Part shown: piece after piece, positions 1-9,130 of the stretch | Layout: every line of letters begins with the position of its first letter | Position numbering within the stretch: position 1 is the first letter of the stretch | DNA from: Serratia liquefaciens | GTDB lineage: Bacteria; Pseudomonadota; Gammaproteobacteria; Enterobacterales; Enterobacteriaceae | Assembly: GCA_012719855.1 (NCBI GenBank) | Contig: JAAXZN010000054.1 | Location: 1 to 64,000, forward strand | Length of the DNA: 64,000 nucleotides | Reading direction: 5' to 3' | Translations under genes and position numbers: made by a program | Notes under the pieces: model-generated | What the model saw: the letters and a program-made list of their open reading frames with translations, nothing else | The model's database searches: none | What the model was told of the DNA's origin: nothing

Positions 1-98
1 TAACTGCTCATGTCAGTGATTTCCTTCTTACTTGTGGTGAGTAAGCTGGAATTTTCTGGCATGGGCTTTCTTCAGGCTAGAGCCTCACAGGGACAATC

Positions 99-119
99 AC
101 CACCTCCCCAGGAGGTGGT
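99..119. terminator. Strong hairpin at the left edge
   Basis: The arms ACCACCTCC and GGAGGTGGT are perfectly complementary around a 3-nt loop, followed by TTTAGGG. It could end a plus-strand gene lying left of the window. It could also be the end hairpin of a small repetitive or IS200-like element, but no transposase is visible. There is no true T-run, so terminator function is uncertain. Bases 1-98 hold no gene that I can support. Confidence 0.35.
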
Positions 120-131
120 TTAGGGCTGACA

Positions 132-157
132 ATAAAAAAGGGCGCCTGAGCGCCCTT
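132..157 (-). terminator. Terminator of exbBD
   Basis: The stem AAGGGCGC/GCGCCCTT has a 4-nt loop. Read on the minus strand it is followed by a run of Ts (AAAAAA at 134-139 on the plus strand). It lies 25 bases past the exbD stop, as expected for a factor-independent terminator. Confidence 0.85.
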
Positions 158-182
158 CTAATCCTGGGTGATGACAAGCCCG

Positions 183-605
183 CTACTTGGCGGTGCCTTC
201 CATCCCCACCAGCCCCACTTTCAGGTAGCCGGCCTTACGCAGCGTATCCATTACGCTCATCAGCGTTTCGTAGTCCACGCTCTTATCCGCCTGGAAGAAG
301 ATGGTGGTCTCTTTGTTCGCCTGCGTCCGTTGATCCAGCACCGACGTCAGTTGATCTGCACTGACCGCCTGCTCGCCAACGTAAAGCTGTTTGTCCGCTT
401 TCACCGACAGGAACACCGGCTTTTCCGGACGCGGCTGAGGTTTGGCGGAGGACGCCGGGAGATCGACACGGATATCTACCGTTGCCAGCGGCGCGGCCAC
501 CATAAAGATGATCAACAGCACCAGCATGACGTCGATAAACGGCGTCACGTTGATTTCATGCAGTTCGCCGCTGTCGTCCAGATCTTCATTTAAGCGCATC
601 GCCAT
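183..605 (-). CDS. exbD: ExbD, proton channel subunit of the TonB energy transducer
   Basis: ExbD works with ExbB and TonB in the inner membrane, passing proton-motive force to outer-membrane siderophore and vitamin B12 receptors. The 140-residue length is normal. One transmembrane helix (about residues 23-43, starting NVTPFIDVMLVLLIIFMVAA) carries the conserved membrane Asp of the FIDVMLVLL motif, the proton carrier in this family. A periplasmic domain follows. It begins 3 bases after exbB ends, so the pair is co-transcribed from a promoter upstream of exbB that carries a Fur-like box. It is unlikely to be TolR because it is paired with ExbB and not with tolQ, tolA or tolB. Confidence 0.96.
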   Translation of the reverse strand: MAMRLNEDLDDSGELHEINVTPFIDVMLVLLIIFMVAAPLATVDIRVDLPASSAKPQPRPEKPVFLSVKADKQLYVGEQAVSADQLTSVLDQRTQANKETTIFFQADKSVDYETLMSVMDTLRKAGYLKVGLVGMEGTAK

Positions 606-608
606 AAC

Positions 609-1583
609 TCACCCCACCCGCAGTTGGTGTGAATGCTGTGAGCGTTTGGCTTCCGCCGTGGCGGCCAGATCCAAATCACGGCCCAGCAACAGCAGAACCT
701 GTGCCGCTACGTCGCCAACCTGAGCGCGGTGACCACTGATCACACGGGCAAAGATGTTATAAATCACTACCGCCGGGATCGCGGCAACCAGGCCCAGCGC
801 GGTAGCCAGCAGCGCTTCTGCGATGCCAGGCGCAACCACCGCCAGGTTGGTGGTTTGTGAGTGGGCGATGCCGATAAAGCTGTTCATGATGCCCCAAACG
901 GTACCGAACAGACCGACAAACGGCGAAATGGCACCGATGGTCGCCAGGAAGCCATTGCCGCGCCCCATGTTACGGCTGTAGCCCGCTACGCGACGCTCCA
1001 GACGGAAACCGGTACGTTCCTTGATGCCGTTGTTGTCGTTGGACGCCGCCGACAGCTCCAGCTCGTTTTGCGCATCGTTGAGCAACACGGCGCTGATGCT
1101 CTCGTCCGAGAAGCTCTGCGCCAGTTCGGACGCTTCGTCCAGCGAGCGTACGTTGGCCAACGCCAGCTGTTCGCGGCGCAGACGGCGCTTGGCGCGGAAC
1201 AGTTCGCTGCCTTTGGAGAACAGGATGGTCCAGGTAACGATAGACGCCAGCACCAGGCCAATCATCACGATTTTCACCACGATGTCCGCATGCTGGTACA
1301 TACCCCAGACGGACAGGTCCATACCGCGGGTTTCCGGCGGCTGGATGGTCGGTTGCGGGTTCACCGGAGTGAGTGTTTCAGGCGCTGCCGCGGCAGGCGC
1401 GGTGGCAGCCGGAGCCACGCTTTCGGTAACGGCCGGATTAGCCGCTGGTGCCGCATGAGCACTGCCGGCCAGACCTACCACCAATACCATTGAAGCTAAC
1501 AGACCACGGCCGAACGCCTGGCCCCATTGCGCCCGGCCCTGACCGAACGATCCTTGATATAAATTCTTGCCAGCCGTTTTCAC
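609..1583 (-). CDS. exbB: ExbB, TonB-system proton channel subunit with extended N-terminus
   Basis: ExbB forms the pentameric inner-membrane scaffold around ExbD and TonB. The C-terminal 230 residues carry the three transmembrane segments and the conserved GTVWGIMNSF and EALLATALGLVAAIPAVV stretches of the MotA/TolQ/ExbB family. About 80 residues are added at the N-terminus compared with the 244-residue E. coli protein. These include a signal-like hydrophobic stretch ending AGSAHA and an Ala/Pro-rich linker, a form known in several non-Escherichia genera. I chose the GTG at 1583 because GGAGG stands 6 bases upstream. The open frame extends to a TTG at 1610 without such a site. Confidence 0.94.
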   Translation of the reverse strand: MKTAGKNLYQGSFGQGRAQWGQAFGRGLLASMVLVVGLAGSAHAAPAANPAVTESVAPAATAPAAAAPETLTPVNPQPTIQPPETRGMDLSVWGMYQHADIVVKIVMIGLVLASIVTWTILFSKGSELFRAKRRLRREQLALANVRSLDEASELAQSFSDESISAVLLNDAQNELELSAASNDNNGIKERTGFRLERRVAGYSRNMGRGNGFLATIGAISPFVGLFGTVWGIMNSFIGIAHSQTTNLAVVAPGIAEALLATALGLVAAIPAVVIYNIFARVISGHRAQVGDVAAQVLLLLGRDLDLAATAEAKRSQHSHQLRVG

Positions 1584-1658
1584 GCTGTGCCTCCACCCGT
1601 TACCGATCAAAATTGAGGAATAATTCAGCGTGCGATCATATCAAACCAATCAGGGATT

Positions 1659-1677
1659 GATAGTAGTTCTCATTATT
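1659..1677. promoter_or_regulatory. Fur-like box upstream of exbB
   Basis: The stretch GATAGTAGTTCTCATTATT matches 13 of 19 positions of the Fur consensus GATAATGATAATCATTATC. It lies 76 bases before the exbB start, where iron repression of the operon would be expected. The 431-base gap between exbB and metC otherwise holds only promoter sequence. A short open frame at 1700-1954 looks spurious. Confidence 0.6.
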
Positions 1678-1945
1678 ATTTACCAAATAATCGGGAAAAT
1701 TGCCCCTGCGGCGCACTAAAGGCCTTCTCACTAACCCATTCGCCGCCTGTTCGGGCCTATATGCACCCTTTATAGGGCTATTTCGTCACTTTTACCGCAC
1801 AGGGCTGCAACAAAGACGGGGGATTTGTCGCATTTTACTGTTACATCCCGGACTCACCGATAAACCCGCTTGGTTATCGCCGTCAGGCAGAAGGATGGCA
1901 TGCGAGAGCACGATTGAGCAGAAGATTATAGCCGTTTCTACATTT

Positions 1946-1969
1946 GGATGTTAAAACGTCTGGATGGCT
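1946..1969. promoter_or_regulatory. Possible MetJ boxes upstream of metC
   Basis: AAACGTCT (1954-1961) matches 7 of 8 bases of the MetJ box AGACGTCT, but the adjoining octamers (GGATGTTA and GGATGGCT) match only 4 and 5. It lies about 80 bases before metC, a gene repressed by MetJ in E. coli. The call rests mainly on one octamer and on gene identity. Confidence 0.35.
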
Positions 1970-2041
1970 ATAAGGCGTCATGCTAACGTAAGGGCTATCG
2001 CAAATGACCCGTGAAGATCAAGCAAAGGTGAGCCCGCTCCT

Positions 2042-3238
2042 ATGACGTCTAAAAACATCGAAACTACCCTGATTGGCGCCGGGCGCAGCAAGCGCTATAC
2101 CCAGGGCTCCGTCAACCCCGTCACCCAACGCGCTTCTTCATTGGTATTTGACTCCGTGGCGGCCAAAAAAGAGGCCACCGCCAAACGTGCTCATGGCGAG
2201 CTGTTTTACGGCCGACGCGGCACCCTGACCCACTTCGCGTTGCAGGATGCGATGGTCGAACTGGAGGGCGGCGCAGGCTGCGTGCTCTACCCTTGCGGCG
2301 CGGCGGCGGTTTCCAACGCCATTCTGTCCTTTGTCGGCGCGGGCGACCACCTGCTGATGACCGGTTCCGTCTATGAGCCGACGCAGGACTTTTGTACCCA
2401 TATTCTGAGCCGCATGAATGTGGAAACCACCTATTTCGATCCGCTGATCGGCGCCGATATCGCCGGGCTGATTCAGCCCAATACCCGCGTGGTGTTCCTC
2501 GAATCCCCCGGTTCGATCACCATGGAGATCCAGGATATTCCGGCAATGGTGCAGGCGATTCGCGCCGTGGCGCCTGAAGTGGTGATCATGATCGATAACA
2601 CCTGGGCGGCCGGGGTGCTGTTCAAGGCGCTGGATTTTGATATCGACATTTCGATTCAGGCCGGCACCAAATACATTATCGGCCATTCCGATTACATGCT
2701 CGGCACCGCCGTGGCTAACGAGCGCTGTTGGGACCAACTGCGCGAATACTCCTATTTGATGGGCCAAATGGTGGACGCCGATACCGCTTATATGGCCAGC
2801 CGCGGTTTGCGCACCCTGGGCGTACGCCTGAAGCAGCACCAGCAGAGCAGCATAGAAGTCGCTCATTGGTTGGCCCAGCGATCCGAGGTGGCGGTGGTCA
2901 ATCACCCGGCGCTGCCCGGTTGCAAGGGCCACGAGTTTTACCTGCGCGATTTCAGCGGCTGCAACGGCCTGTTTTCTTTCGTGCTGAAACAGCGCCTGAG
3001 CGACGTGCAGTTAGCCGAGTATCTGGATAACTTCAGCCACTTCAGCATGGCCTATTCCTGGGGCGGCTTTGAATCCCTGATCCTGGCTAACCAGCCGGAG
3101 GAACTGGAAGCCATTCGCCCAGCGGGCGGCGTCGACTTCTCCGGCACCCTGGTGCGCCTGCATATCGGCCTGGAGAACGTGCAGGATCTGATTGCCGATC
3201 TCGCCGCCGGGTTCGACCGCATCGCCAATACGCGCTAA
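2042..3238 (+). CDS. metC: Cystathionine beta-lyase
   Basis: This PLP enzyme cleaves cystathionine to homocysteine, ammonia and pyruvate, the penultimate step of methionine synthesis in the cytoplasm. The protein aligns with E. coli MetC along its full length (398 residues). It has the substrate-loop motif [16 protein letters not shown], the cofactor-binding [11 protein letters not shown], the PLP lysine in [12 protein letters not shown] (about residue 213) and the C-terminal [13 protein letters not shown] of Cys/Met-metabolism enzymes. AAGGTGAG stands about 10 bases before the ATG. It is divergent from exbB, as in E. coli, so the two share the intergenic control region. Confidence 0.97.
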   Translation: MTSKNIETTLIGAGRSKRYTQGSVNPVTQRASSLVFDSVAAKKEATAKRAHGELFYGRRGTLTHFALQDAMVELEGGAGCVLYPCGAAAVSNAILSFVGAGDHLLMTGSVYEPTQDFCTHILSRMNVETTYFDPLIGADIAGLIQPNTRVVFLESPGSITMEIQDIPAMVQAIRAVAPEVVIMIDNTWAAGVLFKALDFDIDISIQAGTKYIIGHSDYMLGTAVANERCWDQLREYSYLMGQMVDADTAYMASRGLRTLGVRLKQHQQSSIEVAHWLAQRSEVAVVNHPALPGCKGHEFYLRDFSGCNGLFSFVLKQRLSDVQLAEYLDNFSHFSMAYSWGGFESLILANQPEELEAIRPAGGVDFSGTLVRLHIGLENVQDLIADLAAGFDRIANTR

Positions 3239-3392
3239 CAGAATGCCTGTTTGCATCGGCAACTTTATTCGCCTTGTTTAATGTGTGCTTAAGCTATTAG
3301 CGTTACACTAGGCGAGTAACTGTCAGATACGGCCAACACTGTGCCCTGGATACCCTGAAGCCAGGCGCAACCGGTATGCAACAGGATAAATA

Positions 3393-4055
3393 ATGGATGT
3401 ATTACGAGAGATTGTTCATGCGCTTTGGCAGCAGGACTTCATTGCCCTTGCCAATCCCAGCGTAATTTGGGTGGTTTATGCAGTACTTTTCACCACTCTT
3501 TTTTTAGAAAACGGACTACTGCCAGCTTCCTTCTTACCCGGCGACAGCCTGCTGCTGTTATCCGGCGCGCTGATCGCCAAGGGCGTGATGGCCTTTGTGC
3601 CGACGCTGATCATTTTGACCGTCGCCGCCAGCCTGGGCTGCTGGCTGAGCTACCTGCAGGGCCGCTGGTTGGGCCATACCAATCTGGTCAAAGGTTGGCT
3701 GCTGCAACTGCCCGCTCAGTATCACCAACGCGCGCACAACCTGTTTAACCGCCATGGCCTGACGGCGCTGGTCATCGGCCGTTTCCTGGGTTTCGTTCGT
3801 ACTCTTTTGCCCACCATGGCCGGTATCTCTGGTCTGAACAGCACCCGTTTTCAGTTCTTTAACTGGTTGAGCGCGGTGATTTGGGTGGGTGCAGTGGTCG
3901 GCCTCGGCTACGCTTTCAGCCAGATCCCTTTGGTGAAACGCTATGAGAGCCAGGTGATGACCGGGCTGATGATCCTGCCGCTGGTGCTGCTGCTGGTTGG
4001 CCTGCTCGGCGGCATGTTGGTTATCTGGCGTAAAAAACGCGCCGCCTCTTCCTGA
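3393..4055 (+). CDS. yghB: DedA-family inner membrane protein YghB
   Basis: This DedA/VTT membrane protein is linked in E. coli to envelope integrity, cell division and proton-motive-force homeostasis, partly redundant with YqjA. DedA proteins are now thought to flip or recycle lipid carriers. At 220 residues it matches E. coli YghB over its length. It has the motif [16 protein letters not shown] near residue 35, the [18 protein letters not shown] stretch containing the conserved arginines and the re-entrant proline, and several hydrophobic helices. Its position after metC and before yqhC is the E. coli order. It has its own upstream region of about 150 bases. Confidence 0.95.
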   Translation: MDVLREIVHALWQQDFIALANPSVIWVVYAVLFTTLFLENGLLPASFLPGDSLLLLSGALIAKGVMAFVPTLIILTVAASLGCWLSYLQGRWLGHTNLVKGWLLQLPAQYHQRAHNLFNRHGLTALVIGRFLGFVRTLLPTMAGISGLNSTRFQFFNWLSAVIWVGAVVGLGYAFSQIPLVKRYESQVMTGLMILPLVLLLVGLLGGMLVIWRKKRAASS

Positions 4056-4103
4056 TACCCAGACGGGCGGCCATCGTCGCCCATTAGAGGAGCGGGTTCC
4101 GGC

Positions 4104-5021
4104 TTAGCCCTCCATCATTAAAGGGGGGTTGTCGCGCAACCGGGCAACTTCGTCACTTGGCGTCACGCCAAAGAAGCGTTTGAATTCGCGGCTGAACTGC
4201 GAAGCGCTTTCGTAGCCGACGCGGATTGCGGCGGTACTGGCTTTCAGACCGTCGTGCACCATCAGCAAACGCGCCTTGTGCAAACGATAGGATTTCACAT
4301 ATTGCAGCGGCGAGGTGTTGGTCACCGCCTTGAAGTTATGGTGAAACGCCGAGATGCTCATATTCACCTCCCCCGCCAACTGCTCAACGTTGAGGTTGTC
4401 CGCATATTGGTTCTCTATGCGCCGCAGCGCCTTGGCGATTTGGCTGAAGTGGGTATGGCGATTAACCAATTCCTGCAATGATGCGCCACAGGCTCCGCGC
4501 AGTACGTGGTAGAGAATTTCACGCACAATCTGCGGCCCCAGCACGCGTGCATCCAGCGGTTTGGCCATCACATCCAGCAGGCGTTCGGTAGCGCACAACA
4601 GCTCTTCCGACAGCTCGGCCAGGTTCACCCCGCTGCTTTCTCTGCGCGGCTTCACCAGATAGTCGTCATCGCCGATGTCGATCAACAGGTCCTGCAGCAT
4701 TTGGCTGTCGATATTCACCGACAACCCCACCAGCGGCAATTCCGGGCTGGCAAAGGTCTCACACTCAAACGGCAGCGGCACCGTCATCAACAGATAATTG
4801 CGCGGATCGTACTGAAAGACTCGGTTACCGCAGTAACCGACCTTATGCCCCTGAAAAATGATCACGATCCCCGGTTCATACATCACCGGCTGGCGCGGGC
4901 AATGGCGATCAACATAGAGGATTTTCACCAGCGGTACCGGCGAAGGCGTATAACCGTTGCTCTCGGCAAAGCAGGCCGCCTGGCGCGCCATGCGGCCGCG
5001 CAGTTCATCGATTTCGCTCAC
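4104..5021 (-). CDS. yqhC: AraC-family activator of yqhD, YqhC
   Basis: YqhC activates the divergent yqhD (and dkgA) genes in response to aldehydes in E. coli. The 305-residue protein has an N-terminal AraC_N cupin-type sensor region (about 25-190, with [18 protein letters not shown] and [14 protein letters not shown]). Two AraC helix-turn-helices follow at the C-terminus ([32 protein letters not shown] and [21 protein letters not shown], given here in part). The start is a GTG preceded by GAGGG at about 8 bases. A cysteine near residue 17 could relate to electrophile sensing, but that is speculation. Confidence 0.94.
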   Translation of the reverse strand: MSEIDELRGRMARQAACFAESNGYTPSPVPLVKILYVDRHCPRQPVMYEPGIVIIFQGHKVGYCGNRVFQYDPRNYLLMTVPLPFECETFASPELPLVGLSVNIDSQMLQDLLIDIGDDDYLVKPRRESSGVNLAELSEELLCATERLLDVMAKPLDARVLGPQIVREILYHVLRGACGASLQELVNRHTHFSQIAKALRRIENQYADNLNVEQLAGEVNMSISAFHHNFKAVTNTSPLQYVKSYRLHKARLLMVHDGLKASTAAIRVGYESASQFSREFKRFFGVTPSDEVARLRDNPPLMMEG

Positions 5022-5082
5022 GGAAACACCCTCTTACATTAAGAATAATTCGGCATAAATAATAGTTTAAAACTCTATTTTT

Positions 5083-5098
5083 CTACAACGCTTTGTAG
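5083..5098. promoter_or_regulatory. Inverted repeat in the yqhC/yqhD control region
   Basis: CTACAA-cgct-TTGTAG is a perfect 6+6 inverted repeat in the 192-base divergent gap, 131 bases before yqhD. It is a candidate regulator site, with YqhC the natural partner. AraC-family sites are usually direct repeats, so this may be another factor or chance. Confidence 0.3.
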
Positions 5099-5213
5099 GA
5101 ATAGGCAAGACTCGGGCAGGAATGTGCATTGTGCTGCTGAGCCAAGTTACTGACAATACGCCTCAGATATTTTGCGCCGACGGCGCTGGCCCCATGCAGA
5201 AGAGAAATCACCC

Positions 5214-6377
5214 ATGCAAAACTTTATTCTCCATACCCCAACCAAAATCCTGTTCGGCCAAGACCAAATCGCCGGCCTTGCACAGCAGATCCCTGCCGAC
5301 GCACGCATTCTGATCACCTACGGTGGCGGCAGCGTGAAGAAAAACGGCGTACTGGATCAGGTTTATGCCGCACTGGCGGGCCGCAACGTGCAGGAGTTTT
5401 CCGGCATTGAGCCTAACCCAACCTACGAAACGCTGATGAAAGCGGTCGAGGTGGTGCGTGCAGAAAATATCGATTTCCTGCTGGCGGTCGGCGGCGGCTC
5501 GGTGGTTGATGGCACCAAGTTTATTGCCGCAGCGGCCCACTATCAGGCGGATGCCGATCCCTGGCACATCCTGAAAACCCTGGGCAGTGAAATCAAAGGC
5601 GCGGTGCCAATGGGCTGCGTACTGACACTGCCGGCCACCGGCTCGGAGTCCAACAGCGGCGCAGTGATCACCCGCAAAAGCAGCGGCGACAAACAGCACT
5701 TCTTCTCGCCACACGTGCAACCGCTGTTCGCGGTGCTGGATCCGGTAGTGACCTACTCCCTGCCGCCGCGCCAAATTGCCAATGGCGTAGTCGACGCCTT
5801 TGTCCACACCATCGAGCAGTACCTGACCTACCCGGTCGACGCCAAGGTGCAAGACCGCTTTGCCGAAGGCCTGCTGTTGACGCTGCTGGAAGATGGTCCG
5901 CGCGCGCTGTCCGAGCCGGAAAACTATGCGGTGCGCGCTAACGTGATGTGGAGCGCCACCATGGCGCTGAACGGCCTGATCGGCGCCGGCGTGCCGCAGG
6001 ACTGGGCAACCCATATGCTGGGCCACGAGTTGACCGCGATGCACGGTTTGGATCATGCTCAAACGCTGGCGATTGTTCTGCCCGCGCTGCTGATCGAGAA
6101 AAAAGCCCAGAAACGCGAAAAACTGCTGCAGTACGCCGACCGCGTTTGGGGCCTGCGCGACGGCAGTGAAGACAGCCGCATCGACGGTGCCATTGCCGCC
6201 ACTCGTGCCTTCTTCGAACAGATGGGCGTACCGACCCGCATGGCGGATTACCAGCTCGACGGCAGCTCTATTCCGGCCCTGCTGGATAAGCTGCATCAGC
6301 ACGGCATGACCGCATTGGGCGAGCACCAGGACATCACTCTGGAAGTCAGCCAGCGCATTTATAACGCGGCGCGTTAA
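5214..6377 (+). CDS. yqhD: NADPH-dependent broad-range aldehyde reductase / alcohol dehydrogenase
   Basis: YqhD reduces many short- and medium-chain aldehydes (glyoxal, acrolein, butyraldehyde, 3-hydroxypropanal) with NADPH and serves as an aldehyde detoxifier. It is an iron-type (group III) alcohol dehydrogenase of 387 residues, collinear with E. coli YqhD. Visible motifs are the cofactor loop YGGGSVKKNGVLDQV, the family signature AVGGGSVVDGTKF and the metal ligands in DAFVHT and HELTAMHGLDHAQ. The start at 5214 (MQNFILHTPTK) matches the family. An in-frame start at 5172 would add 14 unrelated residues. Next comes dkgA, which is co-regulated in E. coli. Confidence 0.97.
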   Translation: MQNFILHTPTKILFGQDQIAGLAQQIPADARILITYGGGSVKKNGVLDQVYAALAGRNVQEFSGIEPNPTYETLMKAVEVVRAENIDFLLAVGGGSVVDGTKFIAAAAHYQADADPWHILKTLGSEIKGAVPMGCVLTLPATGSESNSGAVITRKSSGDKQHFFSPHVQPLFAVLDPVVTYSLPPRQIANGVVDAFVHTIEQYLTYPVDAKVQDRFAEGLLLTLLEDGPRALSEPENYAVRANVMWSATMALNGLIGAGVPQDWATHMLGHELTAMHGLDHAQTLAIVLPALLIEKKAQKREKLLQYADRVWGLRDGSEDSRIDGAIAATRAFFEQMGVPTRMADYQLDGSSIPALLDKLHQHGMTALGEHQDITLEVSQRIYNAAR

Positions 6378-6423
6378 TCGCAAAACCGGTATTACCTGCT
6401 AGGCTTTAGTTTCGACTTCTCTC

Positions 6424-6450
6424 CTGCGCCCGACCGATCATCGGGCGCAG
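6424..6450. terminator. Hairpin after yqhD
   Basis: CTGCGCCCGA and TCGGGCGCAG are perfectly complementary around a 7-nt loop, 46 bases past the yqhD stop. There is no T-run. Almost the same stem recurs after dkgA at 7488. The rest of the 280-base gap to dkgA shows no gene. Confidence 0.55.
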
Positions 6451-6657
6451 TTCAGCGCGCTTTCTGCGCTGCCGATCGTTTCGCATGACATCATCTGGTT
6501 AACCCATGGGAGAAAACATGACCTGTAGCCGCCCTGTCCCGACAGCGCTGGAATTTGGTTAGCAAACTCAGCACCACCCCAATTTGCCAACTAGAATTTA
6601 TTAATAGCCGTTTCCGGTGCATGCAGCACTGGGCAATCCGTTGACAAGGAGATACGC

Positions 6658-7482
6658 ATGACAACGCAACAACCCATCATCAAACTCCACGATGGTAATC
6701 TGATGCCGCAGTTGGGTCTCGGCGTTTGGCAGGCGAGTATTTCAGAAACCACCCAGGCGGTGCTTAAAGCACTGGAGGTGGGCTATCGCTCGATCGATAC
6801 CGCTGCAATCTACAAGAATGAGGAAGGGGTTGGCGCAGCACTGCAATCCACCTCAGTACCACGCGATGAGCTGTTTATCACCACCAAACTGTGGAACGAC
6901 GATCAGGGCGACCCGCAAGGCGCGTTGGAAACCAGCCTGGAAAAACTCAAGTTGGATTACGTCGATCTGTATCTGATCCACTGGCCAAAACCGCAGCAGG
7001 ACCAATATGTCGATGCCTGGCGCGGGTTGATCAAACTGCGTGAGCAGGGGCTGGTCAAAAGCATCGGGGTATGCAATTTCCACACCCCGCACCTGCAGCG
7101 CCTGCTGGACGAAACCAATATCGCACCGGTGATTAACCAAATTGAGCTGCATCCGTTGCTGCAACAGCGCCAGCTGCGCGCCTGGAACGCAACCCACCAT
7201 ATTGCGACCGAATCCTGGAGCCCACTGGCACAGGGCGGCGAAGGGGTGTTCGACCAAGCGGTGATCAAAAAGCTGGCGGAAAAATACGAGAAAACCCCGG
7301 CGCAGATCGTGGTGCGCTGGCACCTGGACAGCGGGCTGATCGTGATCCCGAAATCGGTCACGCCAGCGCGCATTCGTGAAAACTTCGAAGTCTTCGACTT
7401 CAAACTGGATAAAGACGAACTGGGCGAAATCGCCAAACTGGATATCGGCAACCGCCTGGGGCCGGATCCGGACTCTCTGTAA
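6658..7482 (+). CDS. dkgA: 2,5-diketo-D-gluconate reductase A (methylglyoxal reductase)
   Basis: This aldo-keto reductase of 274 residues is NADPH-dependent. It reduces 2,5-diketo-D-gluconate to 2-keto-L-gulonate and, in E. coli, methylglyoxal and beta-keto esters. It aligns end to end with E. coli DkgA. The family tetrad is visible: Asp in SIDTAAIYKNEEG with Tyr five residues on, Lys in ITTKLWND, and His in LYLIHWPKP. The NADPH phosphate loop VIPKSVTPARIRENF is near the C-terminus. AAGGAGATACGC precedes the ATG. It follows yqhD in the same direction but is separated by 280 bases and a hairpin, so it probably has its own promoter. Confidence 0.96.
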   Translation: MTTQQPIIKLHDGNLMPQLGLGVWQASISETTQAVLKALEVGYRSIDTAAIYKNEEGVGAALQSTSVPRDELFITTKLWNDDQGDPQGALETSLEKLKLDYVDLYLIHWPKPQQDQYVDAWRGLIKLREQGLVKSIGVCNFHTPHLQRLLDETNIAPVINQIELHPLLQQRQLRAWNATHHIATESWSPLAQGGEGVFDQAVIKKLAEKYEKTPAQIVVRWHLDSGLIVIPKSVTPARIRENFEVFDFKLDKDELGEIAKLDIGNRLGPDPDSL

Positions 7483-7487
7483 TCTCC

Positions 7488-7513
7488 CTGCGCCCGCCTT
7501 CGGTCGGGCGCAG
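7488..7513. terminator. Hairpin between dkgA and the amidohydrolase gene
   Basis: CTGCGCCCG and CGGGCGCAG pair perfectly around an 8-nt loop, 6 bases after the dkgA stop and before the convergent gene. A T-run is missing on both strands, so termination strength is uncertain. Its stem repeats that of the hairpin after yqhD. Confidence 0.55.
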
Positions 7514-7530
7514 CATGATCCAAAATACGC

Positions 7531-8979
7531 TTATTGGCGATAGGCCTCCGCCAGATTTACCGACGCTCGCCGCTCCGCCTCCCTAAGCCAGGCAACCGCT
7601 TCTGCTCCCGTGATCTCTGCACGCCCGAACGCCGCCTGCTGAATACGCGCCAGCGTCTGAGCGGCGCGTTGCCGGATGGCGGCCATATCCTGTCCTACCA
7701 GTTCGCCATGCCGCTTGCGGATCTGGCCGTTGATGATCACCGTATCCACATCGGCGGCATGGGACTGCAACACACTGCTCGCCCTTGGGAAAGAAGAAGG
7801 CACCATCGCCCGCTGATGTTTAAGCATAATCACATCGGCCTGTTTTCCCGGCGTCAGCGAACCAATACTTGTCTCCATTCCCAGCGCAGCCGCGCTGCCG
7901 TGGGTCGCCCAACGCAGCGCATCCCCCACCGAGAGAGAAAGTTCAGAAACAACTTCGCCACGGATATGGTGCTGATGGTTATCCAGGCAGCGCTGGGTTT
8001 GCAGCCCCAACCGCATCTGCGAAAACAGATCGCCAGACCCCACACAGACAATATCGGTGCTGATCGCCGGAGCTATACCGTGATCCAAACAGGCTCTGAT
8101 AGGGGGAAAACCCATGCCCATTTGCATTTCAGTTTCGGGGGCAATGCTGACTTTAGCGCCGGTTTTAGCCAACAGCCGCCATTCAGGATCGGTCAGACCG
8201 GAACAGTGAATATGCAGGTGGCCGGGCTGCAGCAATTGATGATCGTCCAGTTCCTGCAACCCTTTTAATAACCGACTGTTAGGCAGTGCACCGGTATGAG
8301 AAGCAATCAGGATATCCTGCTGCTGCGCCATGCGGATCTCCGCCGCTGTCTGCGTAAAGGGCACGGTGCCGAAATCGCTGAGCAAGGTTCCCATACGCAA
8401 CAAACCCCGATCGTCGCTAAAATAACGCTCGCGCAATTCAGCGGCAAAATTGACGCGTTCTTCATGGCTGGAAAAACCGGCGGGCTGAAAATCATAAACC
8501 TGAAATCCATAGGAATACACGCCACGGATGCCGGATTGTTGCAGTGATTCGATTGCCGCGACGGCATGATCCGGGCTATTAACACAGTCACAGCAGTCGA
8601 GAATGGTTGTGACTCCGCTGTCTATGGCCTCGAGCGCTCCCACCAGGGTGGCAGTGGACAAATCCTCGGCGGTCACCAGGGCCCCCAGTCCATAAAACGT
8701 GTTTGCCAGAAATTCCGGCAACGACATATCGCCCGAGATCCCCCGAAACAACGACATCCAGGTGTGGCGATGGCTGTCGATCATACCCGGCAACACGATC
8801 GCACCACGCGCGTCGATCACCTGAGCCTCCAGGTGGCTGAACGCCTTTTCGTTTTCCGCCAGCGCTGCGATCCGGCCATTTTCAATCAGCAGCGCTCCCT
8901 GGGGCAGTTCCCCATACTCTGCGTCCATGGTGATAATATGACCGCCAGTGATCACCTTGCGATCGGTCTGCATGCTCAT
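7531..8979 (-). CDS. Amidohydrolase (metal-dependent deaminase/chlorohydrolase family)
   Basis: The 482-residue protein belongs to the amidohydrolase superfamily, in the branch of cytosine deaminase, TrzN/AtzB and SsnA-like enzymes that hydrolyse C-N (or C-Cl) bonds on cyclic compounds. Metal-site motifs are in order: GMIDSHRHTW (about 64-73, the HxH pair), SHTGALPNS (about 228), LHIHCSGLT (about 256) and STDIVCVGSGD (about 309, catalytic Asp). The C-terminal GKQADVIML/VIINGQI is the usual beta-sandwich return. A strong AGGAGG precedes the ATG. It stands alone, with no transporter or regulator beside it, so the substrate is unknown. It is not part of the E. coli backbone here. Confidence 0.85.
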   Translation of the reverse strand: MSMQTDRKVITGGHIITMDAEYGELPQGALLIENGRIAALAENEKAFSHLEAQVIDARGAIVLPGMIDSHRHTWMSLFRGISGDMSLPEFLANTFYGLGALVTAEDLSTATLVGALEAIDSGVTTILDCCDCVNSPDHAVAAIESLQQSGIRGVYSYGFQVYDFQPAGFSSHEERVNFAAELRERYFSDDRGLLRMGTLLSDFGTVPFTQTAAEIRMAQQQDILIASHTGALPNSRLLKGLQELDDHQLLQPGHLHIHCSGLTDPEWRLLAKTGAKVSIAPETEMQMGMGFPPIRACLDHGIAPAISTDIVCVGSGDLFSQMRLGLQTQRCLDNHQHHIRGEVVSELSLSVGDALRWATHGSAAALGMETSIGSLTPGKQADVIMLKHQRAMVPSSFPRASSVLQSHAADVDTVIINGQIRKRHGELVGQDMAAIRQRAAQTLARIQQAAFGRAEITGAEAVAWLREAERRASVNLAEAYRQ

Positions 8980-9130
8980 GCTTTACCTCCTGATTACCCA
9001 CTGGAAAACAGGCGTGCACAATGTCGGTGGTTTAATCACGGCAGACAGGCCGAACGACATAAATACGGCTACGCACATTCTTATGATTCTGCTCATCATT
9101 AGGAACGCTGCTGCTACGGCGAGAGGTTTC

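Noticed and set aside
1700-1954. 84-residue open frame in the exbB-metC gap
   Set aside because: Lies on the control region with no ribosome site or family resemblance.
2043-2050. TGACGTCT at the metC start as a MetJ box
   Set aside because: A single octamer inside the coding start without a good neighbouring box; MetJ needs at least two in tandem.
5208-6383. 391-residue open frame antisense to yqhD
   Set aside because: Mirror frame of a strongly conserved gene; the protein is low-complexity His/Gln/Arg-rich and matches nothing.
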